A DNA stretch of 64,000 bases. Origin: Gracilariopsis chorda. Taxonomy: Eukaryota > Rhodophyta > Florideophyceae > Gracilariales > Gracilariaceae. The DNA lies in assembly GCA_003194525.1 (NCBI GenBank), contig NBIV01000309.1, positions 27,882 through 91,881 of the forward strand, in the 5' to 3' direction. Below are positions 44,709 to 55,176 of this stretch, piece by piece; the stretch's first letter is position 1, and every line of letters begins with the position of its first letter. A model generated the notes under the pieces. That model was not told the DNA's origin, did no database searches, and worked only from the letters and a program-made list of their open reading frames with translations. Both the position numbers and the translations under genes were made by a program.

Positions 44709-45487
44709 TGTTGGCAGTAGTACCTGTGCTGTCACTGAAAACCAAATGTTCCGGGGAGCATGGGCTGTTTTAGAGGGTACCTCTGCAAAAGCGCATATGC
44801 GCGTGTGCGCGAACCCAACGTGAAACTGGCTTCTGATTGGCTACTGCAAATGTACATATGCCACGTGGTGCGTACAAGTGGTATGGCATAACTGGATCGG
44901 TTGGACACACCCACGTTTCCAGCTACTACAGTGGTCACAGTGTACGTTGTGTGCAGGGGATACTGGTGAAGTGGGTGACAGCTGGTACAAGTGGTACAGC
45001 AGTGGTTGGTACAATGGTAAGGTGCGCATGCACTGTCAACAGGTTTACACATGCACGGGTATATAGATGACGTGGGTGTTGTGTGCATTGGCACATGATG
45101 ACATGGCACTAACACCACAGGTTACGTGCCGACTTACCGTGACGTGTTGACTTACCGTGATGTGTTGGCATGTGCTGGCGTGTGTTGGAGTCGTTAATTT
45201 GTGCCTTGTCATGGTCATGTGTATGCACGTAACTATTACGGAACGTTGGTGCGTTGGTGTGCGTTGATGTAATGAGATTGTGCTGATCTGGCTATGCCAT
45301 GTTAGATGATGATTGGTAGTATTGGCTGTCCCTGCTTAGTGGTTTAGGTTTTACTTGTAGTTGGTGTTCCCGCGCAATTCGAGTTTAGAGTGGTATATAA
45401 GATGTGTCTGAAGGACCTCCAAGTAAATCCAAGCTAGAGCTGGCGAACTTCCCTTCCATCCCCTCAACTTCCTTACAACTTTTAACA
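44709..45487 (+). repeat. Solo X LTR in B unit 2
   Basis: 779 bp, TGTTGGCAGTAG to TTTTAACA, plus orientation, with no X internal sequence. Flanking 5-mers differ (AGCTC left, GAACG right). Compared with element A, about 176 bp of B (equal to A 24875-25050) is missing at the insertion point. The same left junction occurs in unit 1 at 51047, where the X element is still present. Confidence 0.9.
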
Positions 45488-46052
45488 GAACGTTGGACTC
45501 ATCAATATCACTAGAATCCTCGTTAGCGTCCTCCGCAGAATTGGTATCGCTCGCAGCATTGTCAATGCTTGGAGTTTGAACCTCATTCACAGTTTCTGTG
45601 GGTTGGTCTGGTGCATCCTGTGCATCTGTTTCTGCGTCTGACCTAAGTTCTCCGAGTTCATCGAGTGAAAACTCATCTTAACTGTCACTAGAGCTCTCAT
45701 ACCCAGCGCTAGAATAGTCAACGTCTGATGCACTTTCGTCATCCATATAGTTTACGAGGTATGGGACACCAGGGAATGTAGATTCATCAAAAGTGACATG
45801 CCGGGACCTCACAATTCGAGGTATCTCATAGTCACCAGTGACCAGAACCTCGTAAACACCATGATCCAGAGTCTGCAAGTACACTCCCTCAAGTGCACGA
45901 GACTCGAACTTGGTGTCCGGGTTCATTTTCAATACATATGCTGCGCATCCAAACACTCTACCATGCTTCATTGATGGCTTATTACCATTCACCAACAGGT
46001 ATAGAGTTGAGCTGGTGGTAGAATGTGGAACTCTGTTGCGAAGATAAATAAC
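45488..46052 (-). pseudogene. B unit 2 integrase-RT linker (remnant)
   Basis: Acidic Ser/Asp-rich linker (NSAEDANEDSSDIDESN) and the end of integrase (FGCAAYVLKMNPDTKFESRA, YLQTLDHGVYEVLV, SRHVTFDEST). Stops occur near 45676 and 46052. The same region in D and C is open. Confidence 0.75.
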
Positions 46053-46606
46053 CTATTTGAGTGCATAGGGCCATAGGCACTCTGGCAAGTTGGCTTGAAT
46101 CAGCAAAGCTCGAGCAGCTTCTTCCATGGTGCGATTGATGCGCTCGGCAATTGCGTTATGTTCCGGTGTATAGGGAGTGAGAACGACGTTCCCTGCAGAC
46201 CATTGGCATTGTTTTCTTGTAACGCAATGTACTCCTCTGCATTGTTCGAGTGCAAATTTTGAACAAGCACATGCGCTCCTCCAAGCTGCTGGAGCTTCTG
46301 CCATATACCCAAACAGACTTCCCCAATTTCAGATCTATGCAACATGAAGCCGAGGAAGACATATCGAGAGCGGTCATCGATAAACGCAGACGCATACTGA
46401 AAACGATCTGGAAACAATGGCAGCAGAGGACCAATGATGTCCGAGTGCACAATGTCTCCAATCTCCTTTGATCGTTTGAACTTTCCCAAAAACGGAAATT
46501 TATGCGCTTTGCCAAGTCGGCATGGTCGACATACCTCCTCCATGTGTTTCAGCTTTGGCACTCCATCAACTTGCTCTTGTACCTTTTGAAGGTCTCTTGG
46601 GTTCAT
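46053..46606 (-). pseudogene. B unit 2 integrase (remnant)
   Basis: Zinc-domain CC half (CRPCRLGKAHKFPFLGKF), first catalytic Asp in VHSDIIGPLLP, but the second is Asn (HSNNAEEYIAL). A frameshift follows near 46190, and the catalytic Glu segment AIAERINRTMEE lies in the other frame. Confidence 0.82.
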
Positions 46607-46681
46607 ATGTGGAAGTCAGCGGTGTCACAGCTTTGTGACTTCTTGGTCTTTTGTGGATAGTAGCCTTGTGTGATCGGTGTG

Positions 46682-47092
46682 CTAGATGGGCCATGGCAGC
46701 GTGTACAACTTAGATCGTGTGTGTCGTTGACCACAACCAATTCCAAACCCCTCTTCGTGGGTAATGCGAACCTGACTTGCGCCGAACAGTGACTCTATTT
46801 CTTTATCGGGCATACGACCAACCGACACTAAGTTGTACCCAAGATCTGGGACATGTAGTACATCCGTAAATCGGAGGTTAGCCTTGACGAAGAGCAGTAA
46901 CACATCCCCTTGTTGTGTGGCCGTGACCGTGGTATTGTCAGCAAGTTCAATACGCCTCGGAGATATGTCAACCAATGTGTTGGGCACAAACGCAGGAGCA
47001 GAACAAAAGAAATGGGACGTGGCACCACTGTCCGCATACGTATCCATGCTGTTACACACAGATGGGAGCACTGTAGACTTCTCGACACCCAT
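46682..47092 (-). pseudogene. B unit 2 protease (remnant)
   Basis: MDTYADSGATSHFFCSAPAF with DSG intact, through DLGYNLVSVGRMPDKEIESL to LYTLPWPI and a stop. Separated from gag by a stop near 47113. Confidence 0.82.
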
Positions 47093-47113
47093 TCCGGCGA
47101 TCTCAATCTTGGA

Positions 47114-48094
47114 TCACCTTCGTGATGACTTGCCAGAGTGTTTAGATTTGTCACCTGAACCAGATTTGAGTTGGTCCAAGATTACTTTGGGTAAATGGTT
47201 GTTCGGACTGTCAGGATTCATGTGGCATCGGTCCTGCGTGTGGCCATCGTGCTGGCAGAAAGTGCAATGGTAACCATTTTTTGTGGCAACAGCATAAGCA
47301 CGCCCATTGGACTCAATGTTTGAGTTGGAATCTGATATATTACAATCATTTTCGCCCCCATTTGACAATTTGTTACGTCCACTAGAACGGCCGTTACCTT
47401 TACCTCGGTTCTTTTTACGGTTACGACCACGAGTGGCACTGACAGAACCAAGTTGACGAGCATTGTACTCATCAATCAGGGTAGTTGCCACATAGTCCCA
47501 TGTCAATTCCGAGATCTCCTTAGTCCTAAGTGCCGCAGCGGTTGACTCTAGTGAGCAGTTGGGGTCGATAGATGCTAGTAGCATTGGAGCCTTATGTGAC
47601 TCTGGAATGGCAGCATCCTTCCCCATTCGGTCTAATTGTGAGAATAAAGAGGCAAACTGGTCCACAAATTCTGACATATTTTGCCGATTATACGACATTC
47701 TGAACAGTTGGATCTGTACCGCGATACGAGACACTGTTCGGTTGGAGGCATAACGTGCATCTAGCATTCTCAACATACGCCCAGGATCATCATCCACATC
47801 CATGACAACGCGTAGAGGGGCACCTCCAAGTGCACAGATGATGGTTGCCTATGCCTTTTCCCGTTTCTGCATGAGTCGGGAACTGCCTTGAGCAGCACTA
47901 AAGGTTGAATCGTGAGTCATTGTGGCACTAGATGCCTCATCCAGGGTAGATGCCACTACATTCCACACATCTTTAATGCGACATGCGGCATGAAGTCGAT
48001 GCCGCCATAACGTATAATCCTCACCACGCTTACCATGAAAGCGTGGGATTTTCACACAGGAGTTCGTTTCAGACTCAACTTCAGAGTCAGACAT
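47114..48094 (-). pseudogene. B unit 2 gag (remnant)
   Basis: ATG at 48094 (MSDSEVESETNSCVKIPRFH). A TAG interrupts KREKA/ATII near 47850. The second part (to 47114) holds RTVSRIAVQIQLFRMSY and a complete zinc knuckle CTFCQHDGHTQDRC. Acceptor-like GTGTTTCAG ends 14 nt upstream of the ATG. Confidence 0.85.
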
Positions 48095-48108
48095 ACTTCC
48101 AGAAGGAG

Positions 48109-48734
48109 CTGAAACACCAATGAATATATAATTCTAAGCAGGGTGAGGGACTCAATGCTTTTCAAAATCCGATTACCAAGCGAGGGAAAGTGTTTAAGCG
48201 GAGGGTCAGCCAAGAAACTTGCAGCTGAGATCACTCTAAGATATGAATACTGGAGTTGAGTGATGCCAGCACTCGACAGCAAGGGCGCCAGCAGAGACAA
48301 TGTAACCAAGTCTTAACGGACGTTCAGACGCGTCTGGTACGCGAATCACAGGCGGGGTTCGGGTCCTGGACGCCCGGAGTATACTCACAAGTGGCTCTGA
48401 AGCGCACTCAGAAAAGAAAAGAAAATATGAAACTTCGTAAAAGCGGGCGCACTGACAGGAGAAAGTACCTCCGCTGCCCTAAGGGTTGAACCCCTGGACC
48501 CTGGTGGCTCTCTCCAGGTGCGAGATGCGATTTTCTTCGACCTGCCCTACTCTGCGCACTTCAAGAGCAGGGTGCTCAATCGGTACGAGAACGTCCCAGG
48601 GAGGTTACTGACAAGCGCGATATGTTTTCACCAGTTGACCGCTACTGGTCTCTTGCAGGATATCAGCTCGATCTTACGCACGCACGCAAAAAATGAAAGT
48701 TAGATAAGAGCGACGTCTGCACTATGTCGAAGCT
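48109..48734 (-). promoter_or_regulatory. B unit 2 leader
   Basis: Candidate intron from GTGAGT (48388-48383) to TTTCAG (ending 48109), 280 nt. The shared leader module is at about 48447-48660. It matches A and C leaders, including GTGAGTATACTCCGGGCGT. Confidence 0.6.
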
Positions 48735-48748
48735 CTGGGCCCATAACC
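48735..48748 (-). other. B primer-binding site
   Basis: GGTTATGGGCCCAG on minus, next to LTR-b. Same initiator tRNA-Met anticodon-arm match. Confidence 0.87.
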
Positions 48749-49549
48749 TGAGGGTGATAACTGATGTTGATGATAATGATAACTGAAGTTGGGCTTCGAC
48801 AGAAGGCAACGAAGAAGAATGAAACAATAACAAGAGTGAAGTTTGTCAGCCTTGGGGTCGTTTACTTGGAGATGCAACATCTGCAACTTATATAGCATCA
48901 CTAAAGTTCACTACAGCTACAAGAAAAACCCTAACCACTAGGTGCGGACAGCCAGTACTACCAATCATATTCAACCATAACACAATAAGGGTTGCACAAA
49001 CTGGTGACAGTTAACTACAACCATGCATAACATTATTCCAGCACATGCCAACGAGGCACGGTAAGTGAAACAACCATGGCCACAAAATGCCTGCATGTCA
49101 CAGCGCTGTATAATGACTTACTTGCGTCATCATGACCATGACGATACACAAAGTCGCATGACACTGTATCCATATTGATAACCTAAGTCCATTGCGTGCG
49201 GTGCACGTGCTGGCACACACAATCACACGTCTGCCGGAACGTGATGTTCCTGTAAATCATTGTAGCCACACAGAATCTCATGTACGTTGTCCATTCACAT
49301 TATGCCTAGTGGCCCATGCTGTGCCTACGACCCATACAATGTATACCAGTTGTAAACCACGTAATGCATATGGGCAAATGCAGTAGCCAATCATAAGCCC
49401 ATTTCACGTTGGGTTAGAGCACACGCGCATTTGCGCTTTTGCACAGAAGGTGCTCAAAAGTGCCCTTCGTTATATGCAACGTTGTTTCCAAGTAGTCTAC
49501 CATGATGTCCTAGGGCTATCAGGCACTCGACCACGTGCCAACATCAACA
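48749..49549 (-). repeat. B LTR-b
   Basis: 801 bp, almost identical to LTR-a. TATATAAG lies at 48894-48887. It is the 5' LTR of unit 2 and the 3' LTR of unit 1. Confidence 0.93.
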
Positions 49550-51046
49550 CTTCTCCTCGAGTTCCTGATGAAGTCCAGCTCGTTCCAATATCACTCGTGC
49601 AGCGGCAGGGCTAAGTGGCTTGGTGAGGATGTCGGCGTCATGGTCTTCACTCGGAACATAGCTCACAGTTATTAATGTATCCTTGACTAGTTGCCTAATG
49701 AATTGTACCTTGACGTCTATATGCTTTGCACGCCCAGAAGGGCAACGTTCACCAACAGCCCACTCAATAGCACAATGGTTGTCTGAGAGGATTGGAACAT
49801 TCTTACCAACTGCTATTCCACACTTTCTGAGCACACGTCATATCCAGAGTATCTCCTGAGCAGCCATTACCAATGCATAGTATTCGGCCTCACCAGTGGA
49901 CAGTGCAACTGAGGACTGCTTACGGGCACCATAGAAACATGAGCTGGAGCCAAGTTTAATCAAATACCCAGACAAAGGCTTGCGATCTGTTTTATCGCCA
50001 GCAAAATCAGAGTCTACAAAAGCATTTAACTGTAGACTTCCTTGGCGGTGCAGTAAACCATGATCACCAGTGCCACGTAGATATCGTAATACACGTTTGG
50101 CTGCTCGATGACATTATGCAGCAGGAGCATTCTGGAAGCGCGCCAGTATAAGAACAGGATCCAGTATGTCCAAACGCGTACGCAATGCCAAGTACAGCAG
50201 AGACCCGATCATCTGCTGATACAATTGAACATCACATGGTCATTTATGCTCCTCCACATCAAGTGAAGAAAAGAAAGATTCCACCATTTGGCTTGGTGCT
50301 GATTTCGAATTCTGCAGTCCAAACCTGCGCAGTATCCCTTCGATATACATGAGTTGTGCAAGTTTCACACCCAATATCTGGCCATTGGAGTCCGTTTTCC
50401 AGGTAAACGCAACACCTAGGTAGAGTCTGACACGATCCTCAACACGCAGATCATACAGTGCCTTGAGCTCCTCCAAGAGTCGGGACCGTTCTTCAGCACT
50501 TGGCGTGAAGATGAGAAGGTCGTCCACGTATACCAGGATGTACGCATAGGTATTCGTGGTCAATTTGCGCAGGAACACGCATGGTGCACTAGGCCGTTCT
50601 TCAAATCGTAAGTCTTTAATATCAGTACTGAACTTGGTGTGCCACGCAAGGTGAGCCTGTTTCAGTCCATATGTGGCATATAGCAGTTTAAAACAACGCC
50701 ACTTCAGCCCAGGTATACCACGCGGAGACATTACACAAAGGGCTTCCTTTAGGTCACCATTGAGGAACGCGGTCTTGATGTCAACCTGTACGACATACAT
50801 TTGCATGCACAGCATAAGGTACAAGAACATGCGAACCAAGTTGAAAGATACAACCGGTGCATACGTCTCCATGTAATCCTGACCATATGTCTGGTGGTTC
50901 CCTCCTGCTACGATTCGAGCTCGGAATCGGTCCACTGAGGCGTCTGCATCACGTTTCACTTTAAGAATGACATGTGTAAGTAACGGGTGTGACTGCAGTG
51001 AGTCATCTGGAACCCAATTACCTTTGTCGTTTAGTGATGTGAGCTC
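49550..51046 (-). pseudogene. B unit 1 RT and RNase H (remnant)
   Basis: Same segment as 43213-44708 and nearly identical, but RT is open for 277 codons (50240-51073, including a little X LTR) with VDIKTAFLNG and LVYVDDLLIF both intact. It shares the TAA after NAPAA and the TGA in WIxRVLRKC with unit 2. A further stop at 50240 is private. Its 5' neighbour is the X1 LTR. Confidence 0.85.
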
Positions 51047-51825
51047 TGTAGGCAGTAGTACCTGTGCTGTCACTGAAAACCAAATGTTCCGGGGAGCATG
51101 GGCTGTTTTAGAGGGTACCTCTGCAAAAGCGCATATGCGCGTGTGCGCGAACCCAACGTGAAACTGGCTTCTGATTGGCTACTGCAAATGTACATATGCA
51201 ACGTGGTGCGTACAAGTGGTATGGCATAACTGGATCGGTTGGGCACACCCACGTGTCCAGCTACTACAGTGGTCACAGTGTACGTTGTGTGCAGGGGATA
51301 CTGGTGAAGTGGTTGACAGCTGGTACAAGTGGTACAGCGGTGGTTGGTACAATGGTAAGGTGCGCATGCACTGTCAACAGGTTTACACATGCACGGGTAT
51401 ATTGATGACGTGGGTGTTGTGTGCATTGGCACATGATGACATGGCACTAACACCACAGGTTACGTGCCGACGTACTGTGACGTGTTGACTTACTGTGATG
51501 TTTTGGCATGTGCTGGCGTGTGTTGGAGTCATGAATTTGTGCCTTGTCATGGTCATGTGTATGCACGTAACTATTACGGAACGTTGGTGCGTTGGTGTGC
51601 GTTGATGTAATGAGGTTGTGCTGAGCTGGCTATGCCATGTTAGATGATGATTGGTAGTATTGAGTGTCCCTGCTTAGTGGTTTAGGTTTTACTTGTATTT
51701 GGTGTTCCCGCGCAATTCGAGTTTAGAGTGGTACATAATATGTGCCTGAAGGACCTCCAAGTAAATCCAAGCCAGAGCTGGCGAACTTCCCTTCCATCCC
51801 CTCAACTTCCTTTCAACTTTCAACA
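51047..51825 (+). repeat. X1 5' LTR
   Basis: 779 bp, TGTAGGCAGTAG (one change from TGTTGG) to CTTTCAACA. The TATA position is TACATAA instead of TATATAA. Confidence 0.93.
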
Positions 51826-51839
51826 GGTTATGGGCCCAG
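51826..51839 (+). other. X1 primer-binding site
   Basis: GGTTATGGGCCCAG immediately after the LTR. Confidence 0.88.
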
Positions 51840-53068
51840 CCCCGCTGACCGCTGCCGCTATCCCTTTCCGTATCGTTCGTCTGTCGCCGCTCTCCCTCAC
51901 CGCCATTCATCCGTTTCGCTGTTGTTGCCTCTTTCGTGGTTGCGTCGGGTGTCTCGATCCCATTGTTGGTCGGTGTTGGTCATTCTCCTTGGGTTTGCGT
52001 TCCTCCCTGAGGGCGTTGTGGTGGTAGTGGTTCGACGTTTACTTCCTATCGTTGTTGAGTTGGGCCTCCGTTGTTGCCCGTGTTGTCGATCGCTATCTAC
52101 TTTGTGTGTGACACTCCCTCTATCTTGTGTTTTAGGATCCCCGAGTCGTTTGTCGGGTCGTATCCGTGAGGTCGAGTCGGTCTAGTTTCGAAGTCTGGGC
52201 TCCGTGATCGTGTGCTCAGCAGTTGTTTGTTTTTCGTGTTTCTTAATCATCATCTGGTGTCCAGTGCGACGAGCGGTTGATCCGGGTTACTTTGGGTGAT
52301 TCCAGGTATCCGGGGACGTGAGCCTGGCGGCTTGAACCAAAGCGGGTGTACTGTCGAGCGGCTTCCCACCGGTCCATTTGGACAGATAACGGTGACGGTC
52401 GTTAAGACCTGGTAAGTTCAGCGGGTGCATCTGTGAACGGGGTGCCGTGGCGTACTGCGCTGGTGCGGGTGGTTGAATTATTTGTTTTGATCCTGACTGC
52501 GTGTCGGGATTCTTGGGCTGTTGGGAAGGTATTCCATAACGAGCTTTTGATCCGTGCATCTGACCCTTGGGCATTTGTGCGGGGAGGCGACGTGGCGTAG
52601 GCTGACCTCCTTCTTAGGATCAGGCCACGTGTGACCTTAAGTGGTTGCGCGTTAGCAGCGTACTTTGGTTGCCATATTAGCTTCAGTTGCGAGGTCGCGC
52701 AAGTTCTTGCAAGAGGCCAGAGAGGGTTATACTTGGTGAAGGCATATCTTGGGTCATTAACCATCCTCTGGAAGCCTCGTAGAGAGCGACGCATCTTCTC
52801 CTTAGACGTAGGAGAGGGAAGACAGAAGAAGAAGTCTTGTACCCGGAGCATCTCCGGGGGCCAGGGATCCGACACCCTAGGGTAGCGGAGGTAGTTTCTC
52901 CAGTCAGTGCGCCCGAATTTGAAGTTTTGTTGTTGTTGTGGTCGTTAGTTTTGTTGTTATTGTTGTCGTTGTTTTTGTTGTTATTGTTGTCGTTGTTGCC
53001 ATTTTTGTGCTACTTAAGTGCCGTAGGTCTTTCATCGCACCTGTGCTGTTTGTTGACATCTACCAAGC
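51840..53068 (+). promoter_or_regulatory. X1 leader
   Basis: Homologous to the E and X2 leaders. It contains the shared module (about 52700-52915), the antisense 157-codon frame (52402-52875) and a GTT-rich tract (52924-52995). Confidence 0.6.
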
Positions 53069-53178
53069 ATGGATTGATTCGGTGGCATCAAGATTGAAAA
53101 GTTGGGCGAGGATAACTTCCATGTATGGAAGCAAAAGGTTGAGTTGCTGCTTGCACTCAAGGACCTCGATGACCATCT
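53069..53178 (+). pseudogene. X1 gag start
   Basis: ATG GAT TGA: the third codon is TGA where X2 and E have TCA (Ser). The frame is otherwise the X gag start, ending at DDHL where X2 is inserted. It continues at 60002. Confidence 0.9.
53174..53178. repeat. X2 target-site duplication, left
   Basis: CATCT, identical to 60002-60006. It lies in the DDHL codons of X1 gag. Confidence 0.93.
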
Positions 53179-53256
53179 TGTTGGCAGTAGTACCTGTGCT
53201 GTCACTGAAAACCAAATGTTCCGGGGAGCATGGGCTGTTTTAGAGGGTACCTCTGC

Positions 53257-53333
53257 AAAAGCGCATATGCGCGTGTGCGCGAACCCAACGTGAAACTGGC
53301 TTCTGATTGGCTACTGCAAATGTACATATGCAA
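53257..53333 (+). promoter_or_regulatory. U3 cassette shared by all copia LTRs
   Basis: GCAAAAGCGCATATGCGC, then CCCAACGTGAAAC and TGATTGGCTACTGCA, then CATATGCA. The same blocks in the same order occur in A (26320-26400), C (minus, about 37653-37735) and B (minus, 43026-43105). The palindrome GCGCATATGCGC and the inverted CCAAT box (GATTGG) suggest factor binding. Function is inferred. Confidence 0.75.
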
Positions 53334-53863
53334 CGTGGTGCGTACAAGTGGTATGGCATAACTGGATCGGTTGGACACACCCACGTGTCCAGCTACTACA
53401 GTGGTCACAGTGTACGTTGTGTGCAGGGGATACTGATGAAGTGGTTGACACCTGGTACAAGTGGTACAGCAGTGGTTGGTACAATGGTAAGGTGCGCATG
53501 CACTGTCAACAGGTTTACACATGCACGGGTATATTGATGACGTGGGTGTTGTGTGCATTGCCACATGATGACATGGCACTAACACCACAGGTTACGTGCC
53601 GACTTACCGTGACGTGTTGACTTACCGTGATGTGTTGGCATGTGCTGGCGTGTGTTGGAGTCGTGAATTTGTGCCTTGTCATGGTCATGTGTATGCACGT
53701 AACTATTACAGAACATTGGTGCGTTGGTGTGCGTTGGTGTAATGAGGTTGTGCTGAGCTGGCTATGTCATGTTAGATGATGATTGGTAGTATTGAGTGTC
53801 CCTGCTTAGTGGTTTAGGTTTTACTTGTAGTTGGTGTTCCCGCGCAATTCGAGTTTAGAGTGG

Positions 53864-53870
53864 TATATAA
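53864..53870 (+). promoter_or_regulatory. X2 LTR TATA box
   Basis: TATATAAG in the last 95 bp of the LTR. It is the likely core promoter, with the transcript start expected about 30 bp downstream. The same box occurs at 59908. X1 and E have TACATAA here. Confidence 0.6.
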
Positions 53871-53957
53871 GATGTGCCTGAAGGACCTCCAAGTAAATCC
53901 AAGCTAGAGCTGGCGAACTTCCCTTCCATCCCCTCAACTTCCTTTCAACTTTCAACA

Positions 53958-53971
53958 GGTTATGGGCCCAG
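53958..53971 (+). other. X2 primer-binding site
   Basis: GGTTATGGGCCCAG directly after the LTR, complementary to the anticodon arm of initiator tRNA-Met. Confidence 0.9.
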
Positions 53972-55176
53972 CCCCGCTGACCGCTGCCGCTATCCCTTTC
54001 CGTATCGTTCGTCTGTCGCCGCTCTCCCTCACCGCCATTCATCCGTTTCGCTGTTGTTGCCTCTTTCGTCGTTGCGTCGGGTGTCTTGATCCCATTGTTG
54101 GTCGGTGTTGGTCATTCTCCTTGGGTTTGCGTTCCTCCCTGAGGGCGTTGTGGTGGTAGTGGTTCGACGTTTACTTCCTATCGTTGTTGAGTTGGGCCTC
54201 CGTTGTTGCCCGTGTTGTCGATCGCTATCTACTTTGTGTGTGACACTCCCTCTATCTTGTGTTTTAGGATCCCCGAGTCGTTTGTCGGGTCGTATCCGTG
54301 AGGTCGAGTCGGTCTAGTTTCGAAGTCTGGGCTCCGTGATCGTGTGCTCAGCAGTTGTTTGTTTTTCGTGTTTGTTAATCATCATCTGGTGTCCAGTGCG
54401 ACGAGCGGTTGATCCGGGTTACTTTGGGTGATTCCAGGTATCCGGGGACGTGAGCCTGGCGGCTTGAACCAAAGCGGGTGTACTGTCGAGCGGCTTCCCA
54501 CCGGTCCATTTGGACAGATAACGGTGACGGTCGTTAAGACCTGGTAAGTTCAGCGGGTGCATCTGTGGACGGGGTGCCGTGGCGTACTGCGCTGGTGCGG
54601 GTGATTAAATTATTTGTTTTGATCCTGACTGCGTGTCGGGATTCTTGGGCTGTTGCGAAGGTATTCCATAACGAGCTTTTGATCCGTGCATCTGACCCTT
54701 GGGCGTTTGTGCGGGGAGGCGACGTGGCTTAGGCTGACCTCCTTCTTAGGATCAGGCCGCGTGTGACCTTAAGTGGTTGCGCGTTAGCAGCGTACTTTGG
54801 TTGCCATAGTAGCTTCAGGTGCGAGGTCGCGCAAGTTCTTGCAAGAGGCCAGAGAGGGTTATACTTGGTGAAGGCATATCTTGGGTCATTAACCATCCTC
54901 TGGAAGCCTCGTAGAGAGCGACGCATCTTCTCCTTAGACGTAGGAGAGGGAAGACAGAAGAAGACGTCTTGTACCCGGAGCATCTCCGGGGGCCAGGGAT
55001 CCGACACCTTAGGGTAGCGGAGGTAGTTTCTCCCGTCAGTGCGCCCGAATTTGAAGTTTTGTTGTTGTTGTTGTCGTTGTTTTGGTTGTTATTGTTGTCG
55101 TTGTTGCCATTTTTGTACTTCTTAAGTGCCGTAGGTCTTTCATCGCACCTGTGCTGTTTGTTGACATCTACCAAGC
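53972..55176 (+). promoter_or_regulatory. X2 leader
   Basis: 1.2 kb with the shared module (about 54835-55050), hairpin CCCGGAG-CAT-CTCCGGG near 54975-54991 and a GTT microsatellite (55055-55105). The antisense frame that is 157 codons in E and X1 is broken by TAA here (92 codons left). Confidence 0.6.
55055..55105 (+). repeat. GTT-rich microsatellite
   Basis: Imperfect GTT repeats interrupted by GTC. The same tract occurs at 52924-52995 and, inverted, at 40077-40135, with different lengths. Confidence 0.85.

Larger units (their letters stand above)
42014..51046 (-). mobile_element. Copia element B: head-to-tail array sharing LTRs
   Basis: Minus-strand order on the map: leader of unit 3 (42014-42411), LTR-a (42412-43212), a complete internal region of unit 2 (43213-48748), LTR-b (48749-49549), then RNase H/RT of unit 1 (49550-51046). 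Unit length is 6337 bp (48749 minus 42412). Units are about 99 percent alike and share stops, so the array formed after B had already decayed, most simply by unequal crossing-over between LTRs. An X insertion lies at the same codon in units 1 and 2. Confidence 0.88.
53179..53957 (+). repeat. X2 5' LTR
   Basis: TGTTGGCAGTAGTACC to AACTTTCAACA. U3 cassette at about 53257-53333. TATATAA at 53864-53870. Confidence 0.95.

Noticed and set aside
53069..53077. TGA reassigned as a sense codon
   Set aside because: X2 Gag-Pol and C RT-RNase H end with TGA at conserved C-termini, so TGA acts as a stop. Only readthrough remains possible.
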